From contig NZ_PZJM01000002.1 in the NCBI RefSeq assembly GCF_003206045.1, forward strand, positions 63,592 to 127,591: 64,000 bases of DNA. The letters run 5' to 3'. Shown in pieces: positions 34,377 through 43,383 of the stretch. The position numbers and the translations under genes are program-made. The notes beneath the pieces are model-generated. The model saw nothing but the letters and a program-made list of their open reading frames with translations, had not been told where the DNA came from and made no database searches. How positions within the stretch are numbered: position 1 is the first letter of the stretch; each line of letters begins with the position of its first letter. The stretch comes from Salinicola lusitanus (GTDB lineage: Bacteria > Pseudomonadota > Gammaproteobacteria > Pseudomonadales > Halomonadaceae).

Positions 34377-35876
34377 ATGGAACTGCTTTACGACGAGCGC
34401 ATCGATGGCGAGATCGCCACCGTCGACAAGTCCGGCCTGATGGCGGCCATCATGGCGGTGGCGCCCAGACTGACCCTGCTCGACCGCGAGGAGGACCTGC
34501 GCCCGTTCGAGTGCGACGGACTCTCCGCCTATCGCGTGCTGCCGATGCTGGTAGCCATGCCGACGACGCTGGCCGAGGTCGAGGCGTTGATGCGGGTCTG
34601 CTACGAGCATGCCGTACCGGTGGTGACACGAGGTGCGGGCACCGGGCTATCCGGCGGCGCGTTGCCGCTGGAAAAAGGCGTACTGCTGGTGATGTCGCGG
34701 TTCAACAAGATCCTGAGCGTCGATGCCGATGCCCGCCTCGCCCGGGTTCAGCCAGGCGTCCGCAACCTGGCGATCAGCGAGGCGGCCGCACCCCATGGCC
34801 TCTACTACGCCCCCGATCCCTCCTCGCAGATCGCCTGCTCCATCGGCGGCAATGTGGCTGAGAACGCCGGCGGCGTTCACTGCCTGAAGTACGGCCTCAC
34901 GGTCCATAACGTGCTGAGCGTCGAGATCGTCACCATCGAGGGCGAGCGCATGACCCTCGGCGGCGAGTCGCTGGACACCCCAGGCTACGACCTGCTGGCG
35001 CTGTTCATGGGTTCGGAAGGCATGCTCGGCGTGATCACCGAAGTGACGGTGCGACTGCTGCCGAAGCCGGAGGTGGCCAGGGTGCTGATGGCCTGCTTCG
35101 ACGATGTCGAACGGGCCGGCAAGGCGGTGGGCGACATCATCGCCGCCGGCTGTATCCCAGGCGGTCTCGAGATGATGGACAACCTGGCGATTCGCGCCGC
35201 CGAGGATTTCGTCCACGCCGGCTACCCGGTCGACGCCCAGGCGATCCTGCTGTGCGAGCTCGACGGCGTGGAGAGCGACGTCCAGGCCGACTGCGAGCGA
35301 GTCCGGCAGCTGCTCGAGACCGCTGGCGCGTCTCAGATCCGGCTCGCCCGGGACGACGCCGAGCGCCAGCTGTTCTGGGCCGGTCGCAAGGCCGCGTTTC
35401 CGGCCGTCGGCCGCATGTCGCCGGACTACTACTGCATCGACGGCACCATACCCCGCCGCGAGCTGCCGCGCGTGCTCAAGGGCATCAACGATCTCTCGGC
35501 CCAATACGGGCTCCGGGTCGCCAACGTCTTCCACGCCGGCGACGGCAACCTGCATCCGCTGATCCTGTTCGACGCCAATCAGCCCGGCGAGCTGGAGTCC
35601 ACGGAAGCGCTCGGCGGCAGGATTCTCGAACTCTGCGTCGATGCCGGCGGCAGCATCACCGGCGAACACGGCGTCGGCCGCGAGAAGCTCAACCAGATGT
35701 GCACCCAGTTCGCCGCCGACGAGATCACCCTGTTCCACGCGGTGAAATCCGCCTTCGACGAACGCCGTCTGCTCAACCCCGGCAAGAATATCCCGACACT
35801 GGCACGCTGCGCCGAGTTCGGCGCCATGCACGTCCATCACGGCGAACTGCCGCACCCCGAACTGCCGCGATTCTGA
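34377..35876 (+). CDS. glcD: Glycolate oxidase subunit GlcD (FAD-linked oxidase)
   Basis: A 499-residue flavoprotein. The PCMH-type FAD domain has PVVTRGAGTGLSGGALPLEKGVLL near residue 83 and SIGGNVAENAGGVHCLKYG near residue 155. The C-terminal FAD-oxidase domain has NVFHAGDGNLHPLILFD near residue 383 and GSITGEHGVGREKLNQM near residue 425. GlcD with GlcE and GlcF oxidises glycolate (and D-lactate) to the 2-oxoacid, passing electrons to the membrane chain. GAGGAG lies before the ATG at 34377; glcE follows after 36 bp. Confidence 0.94.
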   Translation: MELLYDERIDGEIATVDKSGLMAAIMAVAPRLTLLDREEDLRPFECDGLSAYRVLPMLVAMPTTLAEVEALMRVCYEHAVPVVTRGAGTGLSGGALPLEKGVLLVMSRFNKILSVDADARLARVQPGVRNLAISEAAAPHGLYYAPDPSSQIACSIGGNVAENAGGVHCLKYGLTVHNVLSVEIVTIEGERMTLGGESLDTPGYDLLALFMGSEGMLGVITEVTVRLLPKPEVARVLMACFDDVERAGKAVGDIIAAGCIPGGLEMMDNLAIRAAEDFVHAGYPVDAQAILLCELDGVESDVQADCERVRQLLETAGASQIRLARDDAERQLFWAGRKAAFPAVGRMSPDYYCIDGTIPRRELPRVLKGINDLSAQYGLRVANVFHAGDGNLHPLILFDANQPGELESTEALGGRILELCVDAGGSITGEHGVGREKLNQMCTQFAADEITLFHAVKSAFDERRLLNPGKNIPTLARCAEFGAMHVHHGELPHPELPRF

Positions 35877-35912
35877 TGTCGGCGACGGCATGAGAAGCGC
35901 AAGGAGATCGCC

Positions 35913-37079
35913 ATGACCCACCTGCAGGACCAGCGGCCGGAGTACACGCCGCCGAGCGAGTCCGGCCCCGATGCTCCCGCCGGCCGAGACGACAGCGAAG
36001 CCCTCTGCGAACAGGTGGCGCGCGCCCAGGCCGAGCGCGCCACGCTGCGCATCGTCGGCGGCAACACCAAGGCGTTCTACGGGCGCCGGGTCGAAACGGC
36101 GCAAGCGCTCTCCACTACCGGCCATCACGGCATCGTCCACTACGATCCGGTGGAGCTGGTCGCCACCGTACGCGCCGGCACGCGGCTGCGGGATCTCGAG
36201 CGAGCACTTGCCGACAACGGCCAGCGCCTCGCCTTCGAGCCGCCACACTTCGGCGATGACGCCACCGTCGGCGGCATGGTCGCGGCCGGGATTTCCGGCC
36301 CTCGTCGCCCGTGGGCCGGCGCCGTGCGGGATTTCGTGCTCGGCGTGCGAATCATCACCTCTGATGGCAAGCAGTTGCGCTTTGGCGGCGAAGTCATGAA
36401 GAACGTCGCCGGCTACGATCTCTCCCGGCTCATGGTCGGCGCCCAGGGCACGCTCGGGGTGCTGACCGAAGTCTCGTTCAAGGTGCTTCCCACTCCTCAC
36501 GCGCACGCCTGCCTGCGCCTGGAACTGCCGCTGACCGAAGCGCTCGAGCGCTTGACGGCCTGGGGCCGCGAGCCGATGCCCATCACCGGCGCCGCCCACG
36601 ATGGCGAAGCGCTGCACCTGCGCCTCGAAGGCGGCGAGGGCTCCGTCTCGGCCACGCGCCAACGCCTCGGCGGTGAAACGGAAGATTCGCGGTTCTGGTC
36701 GCAGCTGCGCGAGTTGCAACTGCCCTTCTTCGACGGCGCCTTCGATAACGACGCGCATGTCCTGTGGCGTCTGTCGCTGCCGGCGCTGGCGCGCACGCCG
36801 GCGCTCGAGGGTGACTGGCTGATCGACTGGGCCGGTGCCCAGCGCTGGCTGAAAAGTGCCGAGGGATGCGGTTTCGAGGACGAACCGCGGGCCGACGCCC
36901 ACATTCACGAGGCCGCCATTGCCGCCGGCGGCCATGCCACGCGCTTCACGCCGGACGCCAACGGCGCTTCGCCTTTCACGCCTCTGCCACCGGTGCTGGC
37001 CAAGTACCACCGCCAGCTCAAGCAGCGGCTCGATCCGCAGGCGATCTTCAACCCTGGCCGGCTCTACGCCGAGTGGTGA
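35913..37079 (+). CDS. glcE: Glycolate oxidase subunit GlcE
   Basis: A 388-residue FAD-binding subunit, paralogous to GlcD but short. LRIVGGNTKAFYGRR near residue 44, FEPPHFGDDATVGGMVAAGISGPRRPWAG near residue 108 and GEVMKNVAGYDLSRLMVGAQGTLGVLTEVSFKVLP near residue 160 are characteristic. It has an N-terminal extension of about 25 residues. AAGGAG is 6 bp before the ATG. It needs GlcD and GlcF for activity. Third gene of the glc module; glcF starts 15 bp after its stop. Confidence 0.94.
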   Translation: MTHLQDQRPEYTPPSESGPDAPAGRDDSEALCEQVARAQAERATLRIVGGNTKAFYGRRVETAQALSTTGHHGIVHYDPVELVATVRAGTRLRDLERALADNGQRLAFEPPHFGDDATVGGMVAAGISGPRRPWAGAVRDFVLGVRIITSDGKQLRFGGEVMKNVAGYDLSRLMVGAQGTLGVLTEVSFKVLPTPHAHACLRLELPLTEALERLTAWGREPMPITGAAHDGEALHLRLEGGEGSVSATRQRLGGETEDSRFWSQLRELQLPFFDGAFDNDAHVLWRLSLPALARTPALEGDWLIDWAGAQRWLKSAEGCGFEDEPRADAHIHEAAIAAGGHATRFTPDANGASPFTPLPPVLAKYHRQLKQRLDPQAIFNPGRLYAEW

Positions 37080-37094
37080 GGAGACCTCTACCCC

Positions 37095-38372
37095 ATGCAG
37101 ACCCATTTTTCCGAGGCCGCCCGTGCCAAGCCCCATATCCACGAGGCCGACCGCATCCTGCGTACCTGCGTGCATTGCGGCTTCTGCAATGCCACCTGCC
37201 CGACCTACCAGTTGCTGGGCGACGAACGCGACGGCCCGCGCGGGCGCATCTATCTGATCAAGGAGCTGCTGGAGAGCGACGACGGCGACGATCAGGTCAC
37301 CCAGGAGACGCAGTTGCACCTGGACCGCTGCCTGAGCTGCCGCAGCTGCGAGACCACCTGCCCCTCCGGCGTGGAGTATCACAAGCTGCTGGATATCGGG
37401 CGTGCCGAAGTCGACCGTCGGGTCGGTCGCCGGCCCGGCGAGCGAGCCCTGCGACTGGGGCTGCGCGTCGCGCTGGTCGAGCCCAAGCGGTTCCAGGCGC
37501 TGCTCGCCCTGGGGCAGACGTTCCGCCCGCTGGCGCCTCACGACCTGCGCGACAAGATCCCCCCGCGCCAGCAACCTCGCCCGTCCGATCGCCGGGCGCG
37601 CCCCGACCCGACCCGGCACGCCCGTCAGATGCTGATTCTGGAGGGCTGCGTCCAGCCCGGTCTGGCGCCCAATACCAACGACGCCACGGCACGGGTGCTC
37701 GATCGTCTCGGCATCGGGGTGAGCCCCGCCCCGGAAGCGGGCTGCTGCGGCGCCATCGACTTCCACCTCAACGCCCAGGCCGCCGGGCGTGATCGCATGC
37801 GCGCCAATATCGATGCCTGGTGGCCGCTGATCGAACGTCGCGGCGAGACCTCCTCCTCGTCAGCCGGAGTGGAGGCGATCATCCAGACCGCCAGCGGCTG
37901 CGGCGCCTTCGTCAAGGAGTACGGCGAGATGCTCGCCGACGATCCCGAATATGCCGCCAAGGCCAGACGCGTGAGCGAACTGGCCAAGGATCTGGTCGAG
38001 ATATTGCGCGAAGAGGACCTGGAGTCGTTGGGTAAGAGTGACGCGTGCGCAGGACTGGCGTTCCACTGCCCCTGCACGCTGCAGCATGCCCAGAAGCTGG
38101 GGGGGGCCGTCGAAGGCGTGCTCGCCCGGCTGGGATTCGATCTCGCCCCGGTGCGGGATTCACACCTCTGCTGCGGCTCCGCCGGCACCTATTCGATCAC
38201 CCAGCCGGCCCTGGCCCGGCGCCTGCGCGACGACAAGATGGACGCGCTGGAAGCGTCGTCGCCGCAGACCATCGTCACTGCCAACATCGGCTGCCAGAGC
38301 CACCTCAACGGCGCCGGGCGAACCCCGGTAAGACATTGGATCGAGGTCGTCGACGAAGCGCTCACGGCCTAG
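37095..38372 (+). CDS. glcF: Glycolate oxidase iron-sulfur subunit GlcF
   Basis: A 425-residue protein with two 4Fe-4S ferredoxin motifs, CVHCGFCNATCP (near residue 22) and CLSCRSCETTCP (near residue 77). Two CCG-domain motifs follow, CCGAIDFHLN (near residue 217) and CCGSAGTYSI (near residue 357), the cysteine-rich repeats of the GlcF/HdrD type. It passes electrons from GlcDE to quinone at the inner membrane. AGGAG precedes the ATG. Confidence 0.95.
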   Translation: MQTHFSEAARAKPHIHEADRILRTCVHCGFCNATCPTYQLLGDERDGPRGRIYLIKELLESDDGDDQVTQETQLHLDRCLSCRSCETTCPSGVEYHKLLDIGRAEVDRRVGRRPGERALRLGLRVALVEPKRFQALLALGQTFRPLAPHDLRDKIPPRQQPRPSDRRARPDPTRHARQMLILEGCVQPGLAPNTNDATARVLDRLGIGVSPAPEAGCCGAIDFHLNAQAAGRDRMRANIDAWWPLIERRGETSSSSAGVEAIIQTASGCGAFVKEYGEMLADDPEYAAKARRVSELAKDLVEILREEDLESLGKSDACAGLAFHCPCTLQHAQKLGGAVEGVLARLGFDLAPVRDSHLCCGSAGTYSITQPALARRLRDDKMDALEASSPQTIVTANIGCQSHLNGAGRTPVRHWIEVVDEALTA

Positions 38373-38502
38373 CGCCGGCGACTCGCTCACGACCACACAA
38401 GGCCAGCCCGCTGCGGTACCCGGCAGGTTGGCTTCTCACGTTATCTCGCAGCTCGCAGCGCTTAGCTCGACGCTGCCCTGACGATGGAACTGGAGTCCCA
38501 CC

Positions 38503-38904
38503 ATGCAGACCAAAGCCGCACTCGAACTCAACGATGTCAATGCCATCCTCGATGCCGCCCAGACCGAAGCCGAAGCCCAGGGCTGGGCAGTCACCATCGC
38601 CGTCGCCGACGATGGCGGCCACCTGCTAGGCCTGCGAAGGATGAACGGTGCCGCCCCCTTCAGCGCCGGCGTCGCCACCGAAAAGGCGCGCAACGCGGCG
38701 ATCGGCCGCAAGGAGACCCAGGTCTTCGAGGAGATGATCAACAATGGCCGCACCGCCTTCGTTACGGCACCGATGACCGCGCTGCTCTCTGGCGGTGTGC
38801 CGGTCATTCACGACGGCCAGGTGATCGGCAGCGTCGGTATCTCCGGGGTCAAGCCGGAGCAGGACGTGCAGGTGGCCAAGGCGGCGGTCAAAGCCATCGG
38901 CTGA
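38503..38904 (+). CDS. glcG: GlcG/HbpS family heme-binding-like protein
   Basis: A 133-residue protein of the GlcG/HbpS family: ITIAVADDGGHLLGLRRMNGA-type segment near residue 32 and GGVPVIHDGQVIGSVGISG near residue 100. In E. coli glcG lies in the glc operon with unknown function; HbpS in Streptomyces binds heme. No signal peptide is seen here. GGAG is 9 bp before the ATG. It lies 130 bp after glcF and ends 10 bp from the convergent rluF gene. Confidence 0.9.
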   Translation: MQTKAALELNDVNAILDAAQTEAEAQGWAVTIAVADDGGHLLGLRRMNGAAPFSAGVATEKARNAAIGRKETQVFEEMINNGRTAFVTAPMTALLSGGVPVIHDGQVIGSVGISGVKPEQDVQVAKAAVKAIG

Positions 38905-38913
38905 GCGCCTGAG

Positions 38914-39978
38914 CTAGCGCTTCTTGCCGCTGCCGCGCGTGCGCTTGGCGGCGGGCGTGCTCGGCTTCCCGCCGCGCCCCTTGGCCGCGGGCTTGGCCCC
39001 CGGCTTGCCCTTGGTGGCAGGGCGGCCCTTGGCACCGGGTTTACCCTGGCCGACCGACTTGCCCTTGGCGGCCGGCTTGCCCTTGGCGGCCGGCTTGCCC
39101 TTGGCGGCCGGCTTGCCCTTGGTGCCTGGCTTTCCACCACCGGCCACCCTGGCCTTGGGGTGAGGCTTGCCGCCTGCCGACTGACGCCCCTTGGCCGCCG
39201 GCTTGGCGCCTTTGCCGCTGCGCGCGGGCTTGGCCGCCTGCGTCGGCTCGGCCTCGCCGCCGGAGTCGCGGGTCAGCGCGATCAGGGTCTCGATCTCCTT
39301 CGGCGAGAGATCCCGCCAGTCACCCAGCGCCAGCCCCTTGAGCGAGACGTTCATGATCCGGGTGCGAATCAGCTGCGTGACCTCGTAGCCGAAATACTCG
39401 CACATGCGGCGGATCTGGCGATTGAGCCCCTGCACCAGCGTGATGGTGAAGACGAAGGTCGACTCGCGGCTGACCTGGCAGCGCTTGGTCACCTGACCGA
39501 GGATCGGCACCCCCTGCTGCATGCCCTCGATGAAGTCGTCGGTGATCGGCTTGTCGACGGTCACCCGATAGACTTTTTCGTGATGGTTGTGTGCGCGCAG
39601 GATCTTGTTGACCAGGTCGCCATCGTTGGTCAGCAGAATCAGCCCCTGGGAATCCTTGTCGAGCCGGCCGATCGGGAAGATACGCGCGCCGTGCTTGACG
39701 AACTCGACGATATTGTCCTTCTCGCTGGACTCGGTGGTACTGACGATCCCCACCGGCTTGTTCAGCGCGATCAGGACCAGATCCTCAGCCTCCCGCGGCT
39801 CGATCTCCTGGCCATTGACCTTGACCCGGTCCCCCGCCGTCACCTGGTCACCGGTGGTGGCACGGCGACCGTTGATCCATACGTTGCCCTGCTCCACGAA
39901 GCGATCGGCTTCCCGACGGGAGCACATCCCGCTCTCGCTGATGTACTTGTTGATCCGGGTCGATTGTCGTAACGCCAT
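38914..39978 (-). CDS. rluF: 23S rRNA pseudouridine(2604) synthase RluF, with long basic tail
   Basis: A 354-residue protein. Residues 1-60 are an S4 RNA-binding domain ([29 protein letters not shown]); 65-225 is the RsuA-type catalytic domain with [21 protein letters not shown] (catalytic Asp) and [18 protein letters not shown]. It follows E. coli RluF closely. The C-terminal 115 residues are a Lys/Ala/Gly/Pro-rich tail including three exact KGKPAA repeats, longer than in E. coli. The tail is probably disordered and binds RNA (inference). Confidence 0.92.
   Translation of the reverse strand: MALRQSTRINKYISESGMCSRREADRFVEQGNVWINGRRATTGDQVTAGDRVKVNGQEIEPREAEDLVLIALNKPVGIVSTTESSEKDNIVEFVKHGARIFPIGRLDKDSQGLILLTNDGDLVNKILRAHNHHEKVYRVTVDKPITDDFIEGMQQGVPILGQVTKRCQVSRESTFVFTITLVQGLNRQIRRMCEYFGYEVTQLIRTRIMNVSLKGLALGDWRDLSPKEIETLIALTRDSGGEAEPTQAAKPARSGKGAKPAAKGRQSAGGKPHPKARVAGGGKPGTKGKPAAKGKPAAKGKPAAKGKSVGQGKPGAKGRPATKGKPGAKPAAKGRGGKPSTPAAKRTRGSGKKR
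39061..39114 (-). repeat. 18-bp tandem repeat inside rluF
   Basis: Three identical 18-bp units (39061-39078, 39079-39096, 39097-39114) encode KGKPAA in the tail. Degenerate copies flank both sides. Being in phase (18 = 6 codons), copy-number changes would alter tail length without a frameshift. Confidence 0.9.
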
Positions 39979-40326
39979 AAAGGGTCGTCCAGCCAGAGGA
40001 AAGGTGACTCAGCATCCGGCCGCAACCGCTGGGCCAGCACGCTGCACCAAGGGGATGATGCACCCGAATAGTTTGACGCTTCCTCGATAACGTTAAAACC
40101 GGCCGACGTTCAAAAACCACCTGATGCCCCATCGCCGGGGCGGAATTCGGTCTCCGACCGGGACGGTCTCGCTGGCCCCTCGCTTTGAGTTCTGCCAAAC
40201 AGAACAATATATCTACTGACGATATTCTTTAGTCGCAATTGACGGCGTCGAGATTGACCCGACACCTCGGCGGCCCTAATTTCTACTGTCGCAACACGTT
40301 CTACAAAAGAGAATAACGGAGACGCC
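39979..40326. other. Intergenic region upstream of tctC-like gene
   Basis: About 348 bp, locally AT-rich around 40200-40240, with no gene. It carries two GTCGCAA copies (40232-40238 and 40288-40294), the second inside the shared 10-mer. Promoters of rluF (minus) and the tctC-like gene (plus) must lie here; I saw no certain -35/-10 pair. Confidence 0.55.
40287..40296 (+). promoter_or_regulatory. Candidate IclR operator, copy 1
   Basis: TGTCGCAACA, 30 bp before the tctC-like ATG. The same 10-mer occurs inverted at 42126-42135 between the iclR and CoA-transferase genes, linking both promoters of the cluster. Confidence 0.45.
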
Positions 40327-41319
40327 ATGAAACTGCTGTCCTTGAAGCCTTCCGCGCTGTGCCTCGCACTCTCGCTGGCGGCGCTGCCGATGCTGGTGCA
40401 GGCCGCCGGCCCGAGCGGCAAGATCGACTGCATCGCCCCTGCCAACCCCGGTGGCGGCTGGGATTTCACCTGCCGCAGCGTGGGTCAGGTGCTCAGCGAG
40501 ATCGGTGCCATCAACGGCAGCGTACAGACCACCAACATGCCGGGCGCCAGCGGGGGTGTCGCGTTTTCCCACGTGGTCACCAAGCGGGCCGGACAGAACG
40601 ACGTCATCGTCTCGGCGTCGACCTCGACCACCACCCGCCTGGCCCAGCATCAGTTCCCCGGCCTGAACGCCGACATGGTCAACTGGGCCGGCACCGTCGG
40701 TGCGGATTATGGCGTGATCGCCGTGAGCAAGGATTCGCCCTACCAGACCCTCGAGGAGTTGCTGAGCGCCATGGAGGAGAAACCCTCCAGCGTCAGCTTT
40801 GCCGGCGGCAGCGCCAGCGGCGGCTGGGATCACCTCAAGGTGCTGATGATGGCGCGCGCCGACGGCATCCAACCGCTGAACAAGATCAAGTATCTGCCGT
40901 TCGACGGCGGCGGCGAGGCGATGACTCAGGTCGTCGGCGGCCATATCGACGCCTTCTCCGGAGATGCCTCGGAAATCCTCGGCTTCGTCGAATCCGGCGA
41001 CCTGCGGGTGCTCGCCGTGCTTGCCGACGGTCGTCTACCCGGTACGCTGAGTGAGTTCCCCACCGCCAAGGAACAGGGCGTGGATGTCGAAGGCATCAAC
41101 TGGCGCGGGTTCTACCTGCCGCCGAAACTCTCCGACGAGGATGTGGCCTGGTGGGAAGAGACCCTGCACAAGGTCTACGAGAGCCCGGAGTGGAAGGAGG
41201 TCATGAGCAAGAACGGCTTGATCCCCTTCGACCGCAGCGGCGAAGCCTTCAAGACGTACGTGCATCAGCAGATCGCCGATATCGAGGAGATCTCCAAGGA
41301 GGTCGGCCTGATCCAGTAA
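40327..41319 (+). CDS. Tripartite tricarboxylate transporter substrate-binding protein (Bug/TctC family)
   Basis: A 330-residue periplasmic protein. A Sec signal peptide ends near residue 26 (MLVQAAG). The mature start, KIDCIAPANPGGGWDFTCRSVGQVL, holds the Bug-family P-loop that binds the carboxylate. NMPGASGGVAFSHV and FDGGGEAMTQVVGGHIDAF are further family features. Bug proteins bind citrate, other di/tricarboxylates or aromatic acids. No TctA/TctB membrane genes are adjacent, so it either works with permeases elsewhere or acts as a sensor. It faces the convergent iclR gene. Confidence 0.88.
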   Translation: MKLLSLKPSALCLALSLAALPMLVQAAGPSGKIDCIAPANPGGGWDFTCRSVGQVLSEIGAINGSVQTTNMPGASGGVAFSHVVTKRAGQNDVIVSASTSTTTRLAQHQFPGLNADMVNWAGTVGADYGVIAVSKDSPYQTLEELLSAMEEKPSSVSFAGGSASGGWDHLKVLMMARADGIQPLNKIKYLPFDGGGEAMTQVVGGHIDAFSGDASEILGFVESGDLRVLAVLADGRLPGTLSEFPTAKEQGVDVEGINWRGFYLPPKLSDEDVAWWEETLHKVYESPEWKEVMSKNGLIPFDRSGEAFKTYVHQQIADIEEISKEVGLIQ

Positions 41320-41411
41320 GCCGGCACCCGCGCCTCGGGTGGCTCATCGCATCGAGCCATCCGAACCCCTGGTGCTCACTCGCGGGCGCGGACGGCCCCA
41401 GCCCCGGTCTC

Positions 41412-42077
41412 TCAGGAAGCCCGCAACGCACGCGGCCACTGGCGTTCGAGACGCGGCCCGTACTGGGACAGCAGGGGGACATGGCGATCCTTGGCCGCCA
41501 GGTTGAAGCGTTCGCTGGGGCCCGATAGTGCCAGCGCGCCCATCAGCTCTCCCTCGCCGTTATAGATACCGATGGCCGCCGCCGACAACCCGGCCTGGCG
41601 CTCTCCGCTCGACACCGCCACCTGACCGCGTGGGGTTTCGTAATTGAGCACCCGCCCGGCGGCACCGCGCCCCAGCGGCAGCCTCACGCCCTCTTCCAGG
41701 TGGTGCCTGACCTCCAGCCGGCCGTTCTCGCGCAACCGACAGATCCGGTGATCGCCGTCGCGGACATAGAACGACGCCGTCTCCTCGCTGGCATCGCGCA
41801 GCGACTCGAGGATCGGGCGCACCAGATTCTCGAGCTGCGGCCCGTCACCCGCCAGCGGGGCCAGGCGCGAGACCGCCGGGCCGACCCGGTAGATGCCGCG
41901 TTCGTCGCGGGTGACATAGCCGAAGTGCTCCAGCGACGCCATCAGCCGCAGGATGGTGCTCTTGTAGAACCCCGAGGCGTTGGCGAGTTCGGTCAGGGAG
42001 AACTCTCGCCGCTCCTGGGAGAAGGCTTCGAGCAGCGTCAGCGCTCGCTCGACGGCTTCGACACGTCGCTGGGCCAT
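41412..42077 (-). CDS. IclR family transcriptional regulator
   Basis: A 221-residue regulator. N-terminal winged helix: VEAVERALTLLEAF, FSLTELANASGFYKSTILRLMASLEHFGYV. The C-terminal effector domain includes VRLPLGRGAAGRVLNYETP and GIYNGEGELMGALALSGP. IclR proteins sense small carboxylates and control nearby catabolic genes. AAGGAG precedes the ATG at 42077; the frame is open to 42140. It is divergent from the CoA-transferase gene and convergent with the tctC-like gene, so it most likely regulates both. Confidence 0.92.
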   Translation of the reverse strand: MAQRRVEAVERALTLLEAFSQERREFSLTELANASGFYKSTILRLMASLEHFGYVTRDERGIYRVGPAVSRLAPLAGDGPQLENLVRPILESLRDASEETASFYVRDGDHRICRLRENGRLEVRHHLEEGVRLPLGRGAAGRVLNYETPRGQVAVSSGERQAGLSAAAIGIYNGEGELMGALALSGPSERFNLAAKDRHVPLLSQYGPRLERQWPRALRAS

Positions 42078-42125
42078 GGAACGCTCCTTTCGATCAGGGT
42101 CAGCAGGACTTGAACTAATGGCGAA

Positions 42126-42135
42126 TGTTGCGACA
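42126..42135 (-). promoter_or_regulatory. Candidate IclR operator, copy 2
   Basis: TGTTGCGACA on the plus strand, the exact reverse complement of the 10-mer at 40287. It lies in the iclR/CoA-transferase divergent gap. Confidence 0.45.
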
Positions 42136-42208
42136 GACAAAACGGTATTGCAACTCGCCCAGCCGAATCATATTCTCTCTAAAAGAAACCGTTTCACCAG
42201 GAGAAACA

Positions 42209-43369
42209 ATGTCATCACCACTGACCGGTTATCGGGTGCTCGATCTGACCAATGTGCTGGCCGGGCCTTTCTGCTGTCACCAGCTGGCGCATCTCGGCGC
42301 CGAAGTGATCAAGGTCGAGCGGCCCCAGGGTGGTGACCTGGCGCGTCAATTGGGCGCCGATCCCGCACTCAATCGGGAGCTGATGGGGGTCTCGTTCCTG
42401 GCCCAGAACGCCGGCAAGCGTTCGGTGACCCTCGACTTCAAACGACCGGACGATCGTGACGCCTTCCTGGCGCTGGTGGCGACGGCAGACGTGGTGGTCG
42501 AGAACTTTCGCCCCGGCGTCATGCAGCGGCTCAGGCTCGGCTTCGAGACGTTGCGCGAGGCCAACCCCGAGCTGGTCTACTGTGCGATCTCCGGCTTCGG
42601 CCAGGATGGGCCGCTGGCCAACTATCCGGCCTACGACCAGATCATCCAGGGCATGGCCGGGGTGATGAGCATTACCGGCGCGCCGGACAACGCGCCCTAT
42701 CGGGTCGGCTATCCGCTGGCCGATACGGTCGGCGGTCTGACCGCAGCGATGGCGATCAATGCCGCCCTGGCCGAACGACCGCGCAAGGCGCACTTCATCG
42801 ATATCTCGATGCTCGAATCGGTGCTGGCCACCATGGGCTGGGCGGTCTCCAACCTGCTGATCGCCGGCAAGCCGCCGCAGCCCCTGGGCAACGACAACGT
42901 CACCGCCAGCCCCTCCGGCACCTTTGCCACCGCCGACGGGCTGATCAACATCGCCGCCAACAAGCAGGAGCAGTTCGAAGCGATCTGTCACCTGCTCGAA
43001 CACCCTGAGTGGCTCACCGACCCGCGCTTCGCCCAGCGCCAGGCGCGCCTGGAGCATCGGCGGGCATTGAGCGACTGCCTCGAGGCGGTGCTGAAACGGC
43101 AGACGACCGAGTACTGGTGGCCACGGCTGGTCGAGGCCGGCGTGCCCGCCGGCCCGGTCTACAGCGTCGCCGAAGCCCTGGCGCATCCCCAGGTGCGTGA
43201 TCGTGGGCTGATCGAGCGCTTCGACACCAGCACCCTCGGGCGGCCGCTGGAGGTGGTCAGCGGCGGTTACCGTTTCGACGGCCAGGCGCCTCGCGTCGCC
43301 TCGCCACCGCCCCGGCTCGGCCAGGACAACGACCTTCTGCTGCCCACCCACGCCGCCAACGACGAATGA
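42209..43369 (+). CDS. CaiB/BaiF (class III) CoA-transferase
   Basis: A 386-residue family III CoA-transferase. YRVLDLTNVLAGPFCCHQLAHLGAEVIKVERPQGGD at the N-terminus is diagnostic. LVYCAISGFGQDGPLANYPAYDQIIQGMAG follows near residue 120, and the FIDISMLESVLATMGW segment near residue 195 supplies the conserved aspartate region (the catalytic Asp expected in YPAYDQI). The family moves CoA from a donor such as succinyl-CoA onto a carboxylate. CAGGAG precedes the ATG at 42209. The next gene is a citryl-CoA lyase-like protein 14 bp later, so the acceptor is probably citrate or an analogue (inference). Confidence 0.9.
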   Translation: MSSPLTGYRVLDLTNVLAGPFCCHQLAHLGAEVIKVERPQGGDLARQLGADPALNRELMGVSFLAQNAGKRSVTLDFKRPDDRDAFLALVATADVVVENFRPGVMQRLRLGFETLREANPELVYCAISGFGQDGPLANYPAYDQIIQGMAGVMSITGAPDNAPYRVGYPLADTVGGLTAAMAINAALAERPRKAHFIDISMLESVLATMGWAVSNLLIAGKPPQPLGNDNVTASPSGTFATADGLINIAANKQEQFEAICHLLEHPEWLTDPRFAQRQARLEHRRALSDCLEAVLKRQTTEYWWPRLVEAGVPAGPVYSVAEALAHPQVRDRGLIERFDTSTLGRPLEVVSGGYRFDGQAPRVASPPPRLGQDNDLLLPTHAANDE

Positions 43370-43383
43370 ACCGGAGAGACCTC

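Noticed and set aside
34647-37766. 1039-residue minus-strand open frame opposite glcD, glcE and glcF
   Set aside because: It mirrors strongly supported genes; GC-rich codon bias leaves the antisense frame open. The translation is low-complexity and has no family features.
39061-39114. Tandem repeat considered as a CRISPR or intergenic repeat
   Set aside because: Units are contiguous with no spacers and lie in frame within the rluF coding sequence.
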